Positions 33,796-41,876 of a stretch of 64,000 nt of DNA are shown one piece after another. Under the pieces are notes generated by a model. That model had not been told where the DNA came from. It was given only the letters and a program-made list of their open reading frames with translations, and ran no database searches. The translations under genes were made by a program, and so were the position numbers. Position 1 is the first letter of the stretch. Every line of letters begins with the position of its first letter. The DNA comes from Algoriphagus algorifonticola (GTDB taxonomy: Bacteria; Bacteroidota; Bacteroidia; Cytophagales; Cyclobacteriaceae), in assembly GCF_007655305.1 (NCBI RefSeq), contig NZ_VLOG01000017.1:73561-137560 (forward strand), given 5' to 3'.

Positions 33796-34698
33796 ATGGA
33801 AAAGTCAGAGACCTTAGAGGAATTTTATAAACGTAAATTCAATTGGATTCCGGAAAGCCTAAAAAAGGATTTCGGGCATTTTAATATTTTCAGACTTGAG
33901 CCTTTTTTCGAAGGTAAAGTAAAAAGTGTCCCATATAGAAAGCGGGATTTTTACAAAGTCATGCTTGTCAAAGGTGCTAGCACAGTTCATTACGCTGACA
34001 GAGTGTATGAGGTCAAAAAACAGGCACTGTCCTTTTCCAATCCAATGGTTCCTTATAAATGGGATCACATAGGAGCGCATACTACTGGGGTATATTGTAT
34101 TTTCAATCCTCATTTCTTCATGAATTATGGCCAAATTCAGCAGTATGAGGTTTTCCACCCAAATGGAACTCATGTGTTTGAGTTAAGTGATGAGGAGGCT
34201 CAAGAAGTAGAGGCTATTTTTGAAACGATGCAAGATGAGTTTAATTCTGAATACAAGTACAAGTATGACCGTATTCGGAATTTGGTTTCCGAACTGATTC
34301 ATTTCGGGATGAAATTGCAACCAGCAGACTTGCAAACTACCCTTCATGGGAATGCATCTTTAAGAATAGCTTCCATATTTCTGGAGCTTTTGGAAAGGCA
34401 GTTCCCAGTAGATGAAAGCCACTCCAGTATTCAAATGAGAACTCCCTCAGAATTTGCCAATCAACTCAACATCCATGTCAATCATCTCAATCGCGCAGTG
34501 AAAGAGATGACGGGAAAAACTACTTCTCAACTGATTGCCGATAGATTGGTACAGGAATCCAAAATCCTTTTGAAACAAAGTAATTGGAACGTGTCTGAGA
34601 TTGCCTTCGCTTTAGGATTCAACGAAGTAACTCACTTCAATAATTTCTTCAAAAAGCAGGTCAATTCAAGTCCAACTCAATTCAGAAAAGGCGCCTGA
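33796..34698 (+). CDS. AraC-family transcriptional regulator
   Basis: 300 residues. The N-terminal cupin-like sensing part (about 40-140) includes VHYADRVYEVKKQALSFSNP. The C-terminal DNA-binding domain (about 195-297) has two helix-turn-helices: PSEFANQLNIHVNHLNRAVK and WNVSEIAFALGFNEVTHFNN, the second being the AraC signature. It lies directly downstream of a beta-barrel gene and upstream of the molybdopterin operon. Its target is probably local, but no operator can be named. Confidence 0.9.
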   Translation: MEKSETLEEFYKRKFNWIPESLKKDFGHFNIFRLEPFFEGKVKSVPYRKRDFYKVMLVKGASTVHYADRVYEVKKQALSFSNPMVPYKWDHIGAHTTGVYCIFNPHFFMNYGQIQQYEVFHPNGTHVFELSDEEAQEVEAIFETMQDEFNSEYKYKYDRIRNLVSELIHFGMKLQPADLQTTLHGNASLRIASIFLELLERQFPVDESHSSIQMRTPSEFANQLNIHVNHLNRAVKEMTGKTTSQLIADRLVQESKILLKQSNWNVSEIAFALGFNEVTHFNNFFKKQVNSSPTQFRKGA

Positions 34699-34832
34699 GT
34701 CAAGAATCTGGAGAAAATCAGCTTTTACCGAGCTAATTGAATTAAATTACGTTAGAAAAATAAAGTCTCCATTTGTAGAAAGAGGGTGGAGAAAGCATTT
34801 CAATCTTTCTAATATTAGATTAAAATCACGGC

Positions 34833-35813
34833 ATGCTCAAAGACAATTTTGGACGTATTCACAATTACCTGAGAATTTCTCTGACGGACAATTGCAATTT
34901 CCGTTGCACTTATTGTATGCCTCAGGAGGAAATGGAGTGGATGCCACAATCCAGATTGATGAGTGCTGATGAAATTGTAGAGCTGGCTGAGGTTTTTGTA
35001 CAACTTGGCGTGACCAAAATCCGATTGACTGGTGGAGAGCCTCTGGTTAGAAAAGATGCTGGTGATATTATTCAAAGGCTGAGTAAGCTTCCAGTAGAAT
35101 TGTCTTTGACAACGAATGGGATACTGGTTCCAAAATATATCGACCTTTTGAAGGAATCCGGAGTTAAGTCGATCAATGTGAGCTTGGACACCTTGAACCC
35201 CGAGAAATTTAAAAGGTTGACGCGTAGAGATCAGTTTCAGCAAGTGTTGGATAGTATCATGCTACTATTGGAGGAAGGTTTTCGGGTTAAAATCAATGCT
35301 GTGGCCATGCTGGGGCAGATTGAAGATGAGTTGGTGGATTTTATACAATTGACCAAAAAATATCCCCTTCACATTCGATTCATCGAGTTTATGCCATTTC
35401 AGGGAAATAGCTGGGACAGTAAAAAAGTCTTGACGGCCGGAGAGATGTTGAAAATTGCAGGATCTAAGTTGGACTTCAAAAAACTAACCGATAAACCACA
35501 CAGCACAGCCAAAAAATATAAAGTGTCTGGTTATGCCGGAACCTTCGCTTTTATTACCACCATGAGTGAGCATTTTTGTGGTAGTTGCAACAGGTTAAGA
35601 TTAACTGCCGATGGGAAGATAAAGAATTGCCTTTTTGGAAAGGATGAGCTGGATTTGCTGAGTAGATTGAGAAAAGGGGAAGGGGTAAGATCTTTGATTC
35701 ATGAGTCTTTGGCAAAGAAACACGCAGTTTTAGGAGGGCAGTTTTCTGCGGATTATCAACTTACCCAAGCTGATAAAATCGAAAATAGAAGTATGATTAA
35801 AATCGGAGGGTGA
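34833..35813 (+). CDS. moaA: GTP 3',8-cyclase (molybdopterin biosynthesis)
   Basis: 326 residues. N-terminal radical SAM cluster C21, C25, C28 (NCNFRCTYC), C-terminal second cluster C249, C252, C266 (FCGSCNRLRLTADGKIKNCL), and GTGGEP-like TGGEPLVRKD. The C-terminal tail ends ...IKIGG, the conserved double glycine that MoaA inserts into its active site. It turns GTP into 3',8-cyclo-GTP, the first committed step of Moco synthesis. First gene of an eight-gene operon. Confidence 0.95.
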   Translation: MLKDNFGRIHNYLRISLTDNCNFRCTYCMPQEEMEWMPQSRLMSADEIVELAEVFVQLGVTKIRLTGGEPLVRKDAGDIIQRLSKLPVELSLTTNGILVPKYIDLLKESGVKSINVSLDTLNPEKFKRLTRRDQFQQVLDSIMLLLEEGFRVKINAVAMLGQIEDELVDFIQLTKKYPLHIRFIEFMPFQGNSWDSKKVLTAGEMLKIAGSKLDFKKLTDKPHSTAKKYKVSGYAGTFAFITTMSEHFCGSCNRLRLTADGKIKNCLFGKDELDLLSRLRKGEGVRSLIHESLAKKHAVLGGQFSADYQLTQADKIENRSMIKIGG

Positions 35814-35814
35814 G

Positions 35815-36990
35815 ATGATTTCAGTTCCTGAGGCAAAAAAAATTCTTCAAAATATCCCTTTGAATAAAAGGTCTCAATTAATTCCTCTCTCTGAGTCTGA
35901 AGGATTATTCCTGGGATATGAGGTAAGGTCCTTGATGGACGTTCCTTCTTTTGACAATTCCGCTATGGATGGCTATGCCTTTATTTGGGAAGAAGGACTC
36001 AAAGAATTGGAAATAATAGGTGAATCAGCCGCTGGAGGAGATTATTCTCAACAAATAAAGAATGGCCAATGTATTCGAATCTTCACGGGTGCGCCTATGC
36101 CAGAAGGTGCAGATTCTGTGATCATGCAGGAAAAGGTGGAGAAGAATGGCGCTAAAATTAATTTTAACCCAGAAGATGCGATTCAGGGACAGCATGTTCG
36201 TTACCAAGGAAGTCAATGCAAAAAAGGAGACTTGGTGGCTCAGGCTGGAGCTAAAATAACCCCGGGTCTAATCAGTTTGATGGCTTCTGTGGGAGTAGGG
36301 GAAATTCCTGTTTTTCAGCCTCCGAAAGTAAGTATTTTGACCACAGGGAATGAAATAAAAAATCTTGGAGAAATCCTGACTAGGGGTCAAATTTATAATG
36401 CAAATGGCCCCGCATTGGATATTTGGTTGAAAAGTCTGGGAATTAGAGAAATCCAGCACTGGCAGGTTCGTGATGAAAAAAAGGCAGTTCAAGATATCAT
36501 ATCTAAGGCCTTAGCGCAGTCTGATTTGGTTTTAATTACAGGGGGAATTTCTGTAGGAGATTACGATTTTGTGAAAGAGGCCTTGGAATTTCATCAAGTT
36601 GAACCACTATTTTACAAGGTGAAGCAAAGGCCTGGAAAGCCCCTTTATGCTGGAATGAAAAAGGAGAAATTGGTTTTTGCACTTCCAGGTAATCCTGCGT
36701 CTGTTTTATCTTGTTTTTTAAACTATGTCAAGCCGGTAATTGAGTCTTGGAAAGGGAATTCAAAGGCTTGGGATTCATTTGTGGAGTTACCAATTTCGGC
36801 GGACTTTGAGAAGCCTATTCCTTTAACTCAGTTTCTTAAGGCCAAAGTTGAAGATGGAAAAATTCATATTCTGAGTGGGCAAGAGTCTTTCAATCTGATA
36901 TCCTTTGGTACTGCTGATGGATTTGCTGAAATCCCCGAGAAAACCACATTTATCAAAGCTGGACAAACCATCAAATTTTATCCTTGGTAA
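35815..36990 (+). CDS. moeA: Molybdopterin molybdotransferase
   Basis: 391 residues, one base after the moaA stop. MoeA motifs: VPSFDNSAMDGYAF (about 41-54), FTGAPMPEGADSVIMQE, the MPT-binding domain with ILTTGNEI and NGPALDIWL, and GGISVGDYDF, with PGNPASVLSCFLNY near residue 295. It inserts molybdate into adenylated molybdopterin, the last step of the pathway. An SD-like GGAGGG precedes the ATG, formed by the codons for the C-terminal Gly-Gly of MoaA. Confidence 0.94.
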   Translation: MISVPEAKKILQNIPLNKRSQLIPLSESEGLFLGYEVRSLMDVPSFDNSAMDGYAFIWEEGLKELEIIGESAAGGDYSQQIKNGQCIRIFTGAPMPEGADSVIMQEKVEKNGAKINFNPEDAIQGQHVRYQGSQCKKGDLVAQAGAKITPGLISLMASVGVGEIPVFQPPKVSILTTGNEIKNLGEILTRGQIYNANGPALDIWLKSLGIREIQHWQVRDEKKAVQDIISKALAQSDLVLITGGISVGDYDFVKEALEFHQVEPLFYKVKQRPGKPLYAGMKKEKLVFALPGNPASVLSCFLNYVKPVIESWKGNSKAWDSFVELPISADFEKPIPLTQFLKAKVEDGKIHILSGQESFNLISFGTADGFAEIPEKTTFIKAGQTIKFYPW

Positions 36991-37727
36991 TGGAGACCTG
37001 GATGTACTATGCCCTGTTTTTCCTTATGCCATTTGCTGCATTTCTATATGCTTCGGTAGGCCATGGGGGAGCCAGTTCTTACTTGATGATTTTAGCACTG
37101 CTAGGTTTTGCTCCGGAGGAAATCCGTCCGACAGCATTGATTTTAAATATGATGGTTTCCATGGTTGCCTACCTGAATTACAGGAAAGCAGGTGTTTTTC
37201 CCATGCAACTGTTTTTATCCCTGATTATATTTTCAATTCCGGCAGCTTATCTGGGAGGTACGATATTATTAGATGCGACAGTTTATAAAAAGGTATTGGG
37301 CTTTTTATTGATTTTCCCTGTATTAAAATTTGGGGGTGTTTTCCCAATTTCAAAGGATGAGCAGGTAGAAAGAAAATGGTGGATGCCTCCGGTTTTGGGA
37401 ATTTTGATAGGCTTTGTTTCAGGAATGATTGGAATAGGGGGAGGTATAATACTTACTCCAATAATTTTGATGTTGGGTTGGGCTGGAGTAAAGGAAACTG
37501 CTGCTTTAAGTGCGCTATTTATCTTTCTAAACTCAGTAGCAGGTTTTGTAGGAGCGGCGACGTATAAGATTACAGTTTCCCAGGAACTTTGGGTTCTGAT
37601 ACCTTTGACAGTTTTGGGAGGAGCTCTGGGAGCTTATTTGGGTGCCAAACGGTTCTCTGTTAAGGTATTGAAGTATATGTTGGCAGCGGTATTATTATTT
37701 GCCTCTGTGAAATTGATTCTTTCTTAA
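36990..37727 (+). CDS. TSUP-family (TauE/SafE-like) permease
   Basis: About 245 residues from the ATG at 36990, which overlaps the moeA stop by one base (TAATG); an upstream TTG at 36984 is less likely. There are eight or so hydrophobic helices, with the duplicated signatures FLYASVGHGGASSYL (first repeat) and GFVSGMIGIGGGIILTPIIL (second repeat). TSUP carriers move sulphite, sulphate or organic acids. Being embedded between moeA and moaD, it may export or import a sulphur or molybdenum oxyanion needed for the cofactor; that is inferred from position only. Confidence 0.85.
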   Translation: METWMYYALFFLMPFAAFLYASVGHGGASSYLMILALLGFAPEEIRPTALILNMMVSMVAYLNYRKAGVFPMQLFLSLIIFSIPAAYLGGTILLDATVYKKVLGFLLIFPVLKFGGVFPISKDEQVERKWWMPPVLGILIGFVSGMIGIGGGIILTPIILMLGWAGVKETAALSALFIFLNSVAGFVGAATYKITVSQELWVLIPLTVLGGALGAYLGAKRFSVKVLKYMLAAVLLFASVKLILS

Positions 37728-37747
37728 TGCATTTCGTAAATTGAATT

Positions 37748-37987
37748 ATGGCTGAGAAACTTATTATTAAAGCATTCGGGATGGTGGCAGAAGAAATTGG
37801 CCAATCAGAAATTTGGCTGGACTCTGTCTCTAATACCCAGGAGCTGTTAGCTATTCTTAAAGAAAGATACCCAGGATTGGAAGGGATGAAATTCAGTTTG
37901 GCTGTTGACAAAGAGTTGGTATCTGAAAATCAAAAAATCGATGGAGCCAGGGAAGTTGCCCTTTTACCTCCATTCTCAGGAGGTTGA
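37748..37987 (+). CDS. moaD: Molybdopterin synthase sulphur carrier subunit
   Basis: 79 residues, ubiquitin-like fold, ending in the essential LPPFSGG whose C-terminal glycine is adenylated and thiolated. It carries the sulphur that becomes the dithiolene of molybdopterin. The genes for its activating enzyme (MoeB-like) and its synthase partner MoaE follow directly. Confidence 0.9.
   Translation: MAEKLIIKAFGMVAEEIGQSEIWLDSVSNTQELLAILKERYPGLEGMKFSLAVDKELVSENQKIDGAREVALLPPFSGG
37978..37983 (+). promoter_or_regulatory. Shine-Dalgarno inside the moaD Gly-Gly codons
   Basis: AGGAGG, part of codons encoding the C-terminal Ser-Gly-Gly of MoaD, sits 6 nt before ATG at 37990, supporting that start for the moeB-like gene. 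Confidence 0.5.
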
Positions 37988-37989
37988 TG

Positions 37990-39054
37990 ATGGATAGGTT
38001 TGAGCGCCAAGTAATTCTTAGGGAAATAGGTACAGAGGGTCAGACCAAACTTCAAAATGCCTCGGTACTATTAATAGGGCTTGGAGGCCTTGGATGCCCA
38101 ATCTTAAATTATTTATCAGCTGCAGGAGTTGGGAAAATCGGGTTGGTTGACGGGGATTTGGTATCGATTTCTAATTTAAACCGGCAAACTCTCTATGGTG
38201 AAAATCATGTAGGGGAATTGAAGACTGATGTGGCTAGCCGAATTATCAGCAAAAAGTATTCAGATATTAAGCTTGAAGTCTATCCTTTTTTTCTAAACCC
38301 AAAAAATGCCTTTGAAGTTATCTCTCAATACGATTTGGTAATAGACGGGACAGATAATTTCCCTACTCGATATCTAGTCAATGATGTTTGCTTCCTGCTC
38401 CATAAGCCTTTGGTATTTGGAGCGATTTTTAGGCATGAAGGTCAGGTCTCTGTATTCAACCTTGGCGAAAACGCCTGTAATTACCGGGATCTATTTCCCA
38501 ATCCCCCTTCCTCAATGGAAGTTCCCAATTGCTCAGAAACTGGTGTTTTGGGGGTTCTTCCGGGTTTGATCGGAACTTTAATGGCTACGGAGAGCATCAA
38601 AGTCATCACTGGATACGCGGAAGCGCTCAGGAATCGGGTTTTATTTTTCGACAGCAAAACTTACCAACAATATTTTTTGGATTTAAAGCCAAATGCAGTG
38701 GCCAGAAACTTAATTCCAAAATCAAAAAAGGAATTGGAGCAATTGGATTATGAGTTTTTATGCTCAGGGATTCCAATTATCAGTTGGGAGGAAGGACTTA
38801 AATCATCCAAAGTCCAGTGGCTGGATGTCAGAGAAAGTCATGAAATGCCTAAATTGAATTTGAATAATCTAATAGAAATCCCATTGAGTGAGTTTTATGA
38901 TTTAAATCAGGTTCAATTCAATTCTGATCAGGTTTTTGTTTATTGCCAAAGCGGAATCAGAAGCCAAAAAGCAGCCGTAAAGTTGAAAGATCATTTTCCG
39001 CACAAAGAGTTTATTTCAATTCGTGGAGGCGTGAATGCCTATCCTAAAAATTAA
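37990..39054 (+). CDS. moeB: MoeB/ThiF-like adenylyltransferase with C-terminal rhodanese domain
   Basis: About 355 residues; the start at 37990 is favoured by the AGGAGG at 37978-37983, with ATG at 37987 and TTG at 37984 as alternatives. N-terminal E1-like domain with the nucleotide motif VLLIGLGGLGCP and DLVIDGTDNF, and VPNCSETGVLG with the catalytic-region cysteine. C-terminal rhodanese domain (about 255-350) with WLDVRESHE and the active-site loop VYCQSGIRS. It adenylates the MoaD C-terminus, and the rhodanese probably relays sulphur. The two zinc-binding CxxC pairs of E. coli MoeB are not conserved (CNYRD and PNAVAR in their places), a deviation seen in other Bacteroidota members. Confidence 0.88.
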   Translation: MDRFERQVILREIGTEGQTKLQNASVLLIGLGGLGCPILNYLSAAGVGKIGLVDGDLVSISNLNRQTLYGENHVGELKTDVASRIISKKYSDIKLEVYPFFLNPKNAFEVISQYDLVIDGTDNFPTRYLVNDVCFLLHKPLVFGAIFRHEGQVSVFNLGENACNYRDLFPNPPSSMEVPNCSETGVLGVLPGLIGTLMATESIKVITGYAEALRNRVLFFDSKTYQQYFLDLKPNAVARNLIPKSKKELEQLDYEFLCSGIPIISWEEGLKSSKVQWLDVRESHEMPKLNLNNLIEIPLSEFYDLNQVQFNSDQVFVYCQSGIRSQKAAVKLKDHFPHKEFISIRGGVNAYPKN

Positions 39055-39058
39055 TCTT

Positions 39059-39505
39059 ATGGACAAAGTAAGAACCCCCAAAAACATATTTGTACAAGGA
39101 GCTATTTCTCCAGAAAAGATTGCCACTTCTATTGCAAATCATAGTACCAAAACTGAAATAGGTGGGCACTCCATTTTTTTGGGTCAAGTTAGAGCTGACC
39201 AAAAAGAGAAAGGAGAAGTCGTCGCTATAGAATATACTGCTTATGAAGAGATGGCTTTGCAAAAAGCATTTGAAATCAGGGAGGCTGTTTTTGCTAAATA
39301 CCCTCTGACTTGTATGCATATTTACCATAGTTTTGGCGAAGTGAAAGTAGGGGAGATATGTCTGTTTGTATTTACATCTTCCAAACACAGAAAAGCCGCT
39401 ATCGAAGCCTGCAGTGAGTTGGTTGAGCGCATCAAAGCTGAATTGCCGGTTTGGGGAAAAGAAATTCTGGATTCTGAGGAGCATGTTTGGAAAAAGAATA
39501 GTTAA
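39059..39505 (+). CDS. moaE: Molybdopterin synthase catalytic subunit
   Basis: About 148 residues from ATG 39059; an upstream ATG at 39035 overlaps the previous gene and is less likely. MoaE motifs: GGHSIFLGQVRAD, YTAYEEMA, MHIYHSFGEVKVGEICLFV, and the C-terminal lysine-rich SKHRKAAIEA with PVWGKEI (active-site Lys). With MoaD it converts cPMP to molybdopterin. Confidence 0.93.
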   Translation: MDKVRTPKNIFVQGAISPEKIATSIANHSTKTEIGGHSIFLGQVRADQKEKGEVVAIEYTAYEEMALQKAFEIREAVFAKYPLTCMHIYHSFGEVKVGEICLFVFTSSKHRKAAIEACSELVERIKAELPVWGKEILDSEEHVWKKNS

Positions 39506-39524
39506 ATAAACCCAAATCAGCCCT

Positions 39525-40793
39525 ATGCATATTGACATGAAATTTTGGAAGAAGCTGAACTCGGAACAGCGCTTGGAACGGGTTCAGAGAGCTTTGAAAC
39601 AAAATGTTGATTTCTCCAAGGATGCCAACCTGGGATATCCTGCATCCAAATTGGACGAAAAGGTATTTGCCAATGAATCTCTTTTTTTGAGAGAAATGCC
39701 TGTTTTGAATACCTACATAGCCAACCCAAACCATATTGGTTGCCACACCTTTGGAACTTCAGAGTTTGCTTTCAAAGGTACTCAAGAACTGGAGAGGGAA
39801 GTCCTCAATATGATTGCGGTGGACTTGTTCAAAATCGAAGAAGGTAGCTTTGATGGATACATTTCTCCTGGAGGTACTGAGGCGAATATTCAGGCACTTT
39901 GGATTTATAGAAATGAATTCATTCAAAAGCTTGGAGCCAAGGTAGAAGAAATCGCTATCCTGGCCTCTGAAGATACTCACTATTCTATCCCAAAAGCAGG
40001 CAATTTGCTCATGCTTGACTGGGTAAAGGTTCCTGTTAATTCGGAGACTCGAGCAATGTCAAATGAGGGTCTGGAAAGAGAAGTTAGAAAGGCCATTTGC
40101 GATGGAAAAAAATATTTTATTGCCATCGCAAACATGGGGACCACCATGTTTGGGTCCGTGGATGATCCGGTGCCGATAGCGGATGTTTTGAAGGAGTTTC
40201 AAGTGCCATTTAGATTGCATATTGACGGTGCTTATGGTGGTTTTGTATATCCCTTCTCAGAAGGTGAAAACCAAATTACTTTTCAAAATCCAGATATCTC
40301 TTCCCTAACTATAGATGCCCACAAGATGCTTCAAGCACCCTATGGAACGGGGATTTTTGTTTGTAGAAAAGGTTTAATTGAAAATGTATTAACCAAAGAG
40401 GCTCAATATGTTGAGGGTATGGACTTAACGCTTTGCGGGAGCCGTTCAGGGGCTAATGCAGTGGCTGTCTGGACTATTCTAACCACCTATGGCCCACACA
40501 AATGGTTTGAAAAAATCTCTGTCTTAAAGATGAGAACAAACTGGCTATGCAGGCATCTGAATGAGTTGGGGATTCCCTTTTTCAGAGAGCCTGAAATGAA
40601 TATAGTTACACTCAGGGCAGAGGCTGTACCAGACTCAATTGCCCATAAATATAACCTCGTTCCTCAATCTCATTCTGAGGATAATGAGTGGTATAAAATT
40701 GTCTTAATGGACCACGTTGAAATCGAGCACTTAAAAGATTTCATCCAGGATATTAAGTCTTCTCAAAAACTACCGGAAACCAAACATGATTGA
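39525..40793 (+). CDS. PLP-dependent group II decarboxylase-like protein
   Basis: 422 residues. Group II amino-acid decarboxylase pattern: DGYISPGGTEANIQALW (cofactor phosphate loop), HYSIPKAGNL, DDPVPIADV, FRLHIDGAYGGF (the aspartate binding the pyridine nitrogen) and TIDAHKMLQAPYGTG with the PLP lysine near K267. This is the fold of glutamate, aspartate, histidine and tyrosine decarboxylases; the substrate cannot be read. It lies inside the molybdopterin operon, overlapping moaCB by 8 bp, so it is co-translated with cofactor genes. No Moco step uses such an enzyme, hence it is a passenger or has a linked, unassigned role. Confidence 0.8.
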   Translation: MHIDMKFWKKLNSEQRLERVQRALKQNVDFSKDANLGYPASKLDEKVFANESLFLREMPVLNTYIANPNHIGCHTFGTSEFAFKGTQELEREVLNMIAVDLFKIEEGSFDGYISPGGTEANIQALWIYRNEFIQKLGAKVEEIAILASEDTHYSIPKAGNLLMLDWVKVPVNSETRAMSNEGLEREVRKAICDGKKYFIAIANMGTTMFGSVDDPVPIADVLKEFQVPFRLHIDGAYGGFVYPFSEGENQITFQNPDISSLTIDAHKMLQAPYGTGIFVCRKGLIENVLTKEAQYVEGMDLTLCGSRSGANAVAVWTILTTYGPHKWFEKISVLKMRTNWLCRHLNELGIPFFREPEMNIVTLRAEAVPDSIAHKYNLVPQSHSEDNEWYKIVLMDHVEIEHLKDFIQDIKSSQKLPETKHD

Positions 40794-41694
40794 TATTACC
40801 CACAAGAGTTCTACTCTGAGAAAAGCTGTAGCAGAAGCCACTGTAAAAGTGTCAAAACCCGAAACGATTCAGGCTGTAAAGGAAAGAAAAGTACCTAAGG
40901 GTGATGTGCTTGAAATGGCTAAAACCGCAGGGCTTTTTGCAGCAAAAAGAACAGCGGATATGATCCCGGATTGTCACCCCTTGCCCATAGAGTTTACTGG
41001 TGTATCTTATGAAATCGGAGATGAGGAGATCCGGATTTTGGTAGAAATTCATACAATTTACAAAACCGGTGTGGAGGTGGAGGCCATGCACACGGCCTCG
41101 GTAGTTGCGCTCACCATGTATGATATGCTTAAGCCATTGGACAAGGGAATCAGTATTGAAAAAATTCGATTGATTGAAAAGAAAGGTGGTAAGTCCGACT
41201 TAAATTCTAAGGACTTTTCTTATCTCAAAGGCGCTGTGATTGTTTGTTCGGATACTATCTCTCAAGGAAAAGGCGAGGATAAATCGGGTAAGATTATTCA
41301 GGATAAACTCAGCAGCTTTGGCGTACAAGTAGCGGCCTATGAAATCATTCCTGACGAAATAGAAAAAATCCAAGGTTTAGCAAAAAAATACGCTGACGAA
41401 GGAATAGACTTAATCATTTTCTCAGGAGGAACAGGTTTGTCTCCAAGGGATGTGACTCCGGATGCTTTGGAATCCCTATTGACTAGAAAAATACCTGGAA
41501 TTGAAGAAACCATTAGGAATTACGGTCAGCAGCGAGTTCCAACAGCCTTTTTATCCCGCTCTTTAGCTGGAGTGATAGATCAAAGTTTGGTGTTGGCACT
41601 GCCGGGTTCATCTGCTGGCGCCAGAGAATCTATGGATGCAGTTTTTCCAGCAGTTTTACATGTCTTTAAAGTGCTTTCCGGAGAAAGGCATTGA
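40786..41694 (+). CDS. moaCB: Fused MoaC-MoaB (cPMP synthase and molybdopterin adenylyltransferase)
   Basis: 302 residues in two domains. Residues 1-145 are MoaC: KTAGLFAAKRTADMIPDCHP, VEVEAMHTASVVALTMYDM and EKIRLIEKKGGKSD. Residues 150-302 are MoaB/Mog: AVIVCSDTISQGKGEDKSG, LIIFSGGTGLSPRDVTPDAL and LPGSSAGARESMDAVFP. It converts cyclo-GTP to cPMP and, with the second domain, adenylates molybdopterin. This bifunctional fusion is known in some Bacteroidota. It is the last gene of the operon; the pathway is complete apart from the molybdate transporter. Confidence 0.93.
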   Translation: MIDITHKSSTLRKAVAEATVKVSKPETIQAVKERKVPKGDVLEMAKTAGLFAAKRTADMIPDCHPLPIEFTGVSYEIGDEEIRILVEIHTIYKTGVEVEAMHTASVVALTMYDMLKPLDKGISIEKIRLIEKKGGKSDLNSKDFSYLKGAVIVCSDTISQGKGEDKSGKIIQDKLSSFGVQVAAYEIIPDEIEKIQGLAKKYADEGIDLIIFSGGTGLSPRDVTPDALESLLTRKIPGIEETIRNYGQQRVPTAFLSRSLAGVIDQSLVLALPGSSAGARESMDAVFPAVLHVFKVLSGERH

Positions 41695-41876
41695 GTATTC
41701 CGAAAATCATCAAATTTTTAGGCTTGTCAAAATAATCAACCGTTTGCATAGATTTTCCCTGTATTTTCTTTTGAAAGGCTGATTTTCTGAAGGATAAAGT
41801 TTGTATGTTAGATGACCTATTTTAAAATCCTGTGGGATTTAAGATGGTATTTAGCAATACATACCCAAAATAATCC

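Noticed and set aside
34699..34832. A molybdenum-cofactor riboswitch upstream of moaA.
   Set aside because: The 134-bp region was read for the conserved Moco-motif stems and none was found.
41695..41876. A LacI operator upstream of the transporter gene.
   Set aside because: No clear palindrome of the usual size; only a weak promoter-like string (TAAAGTTTG, one base too long).
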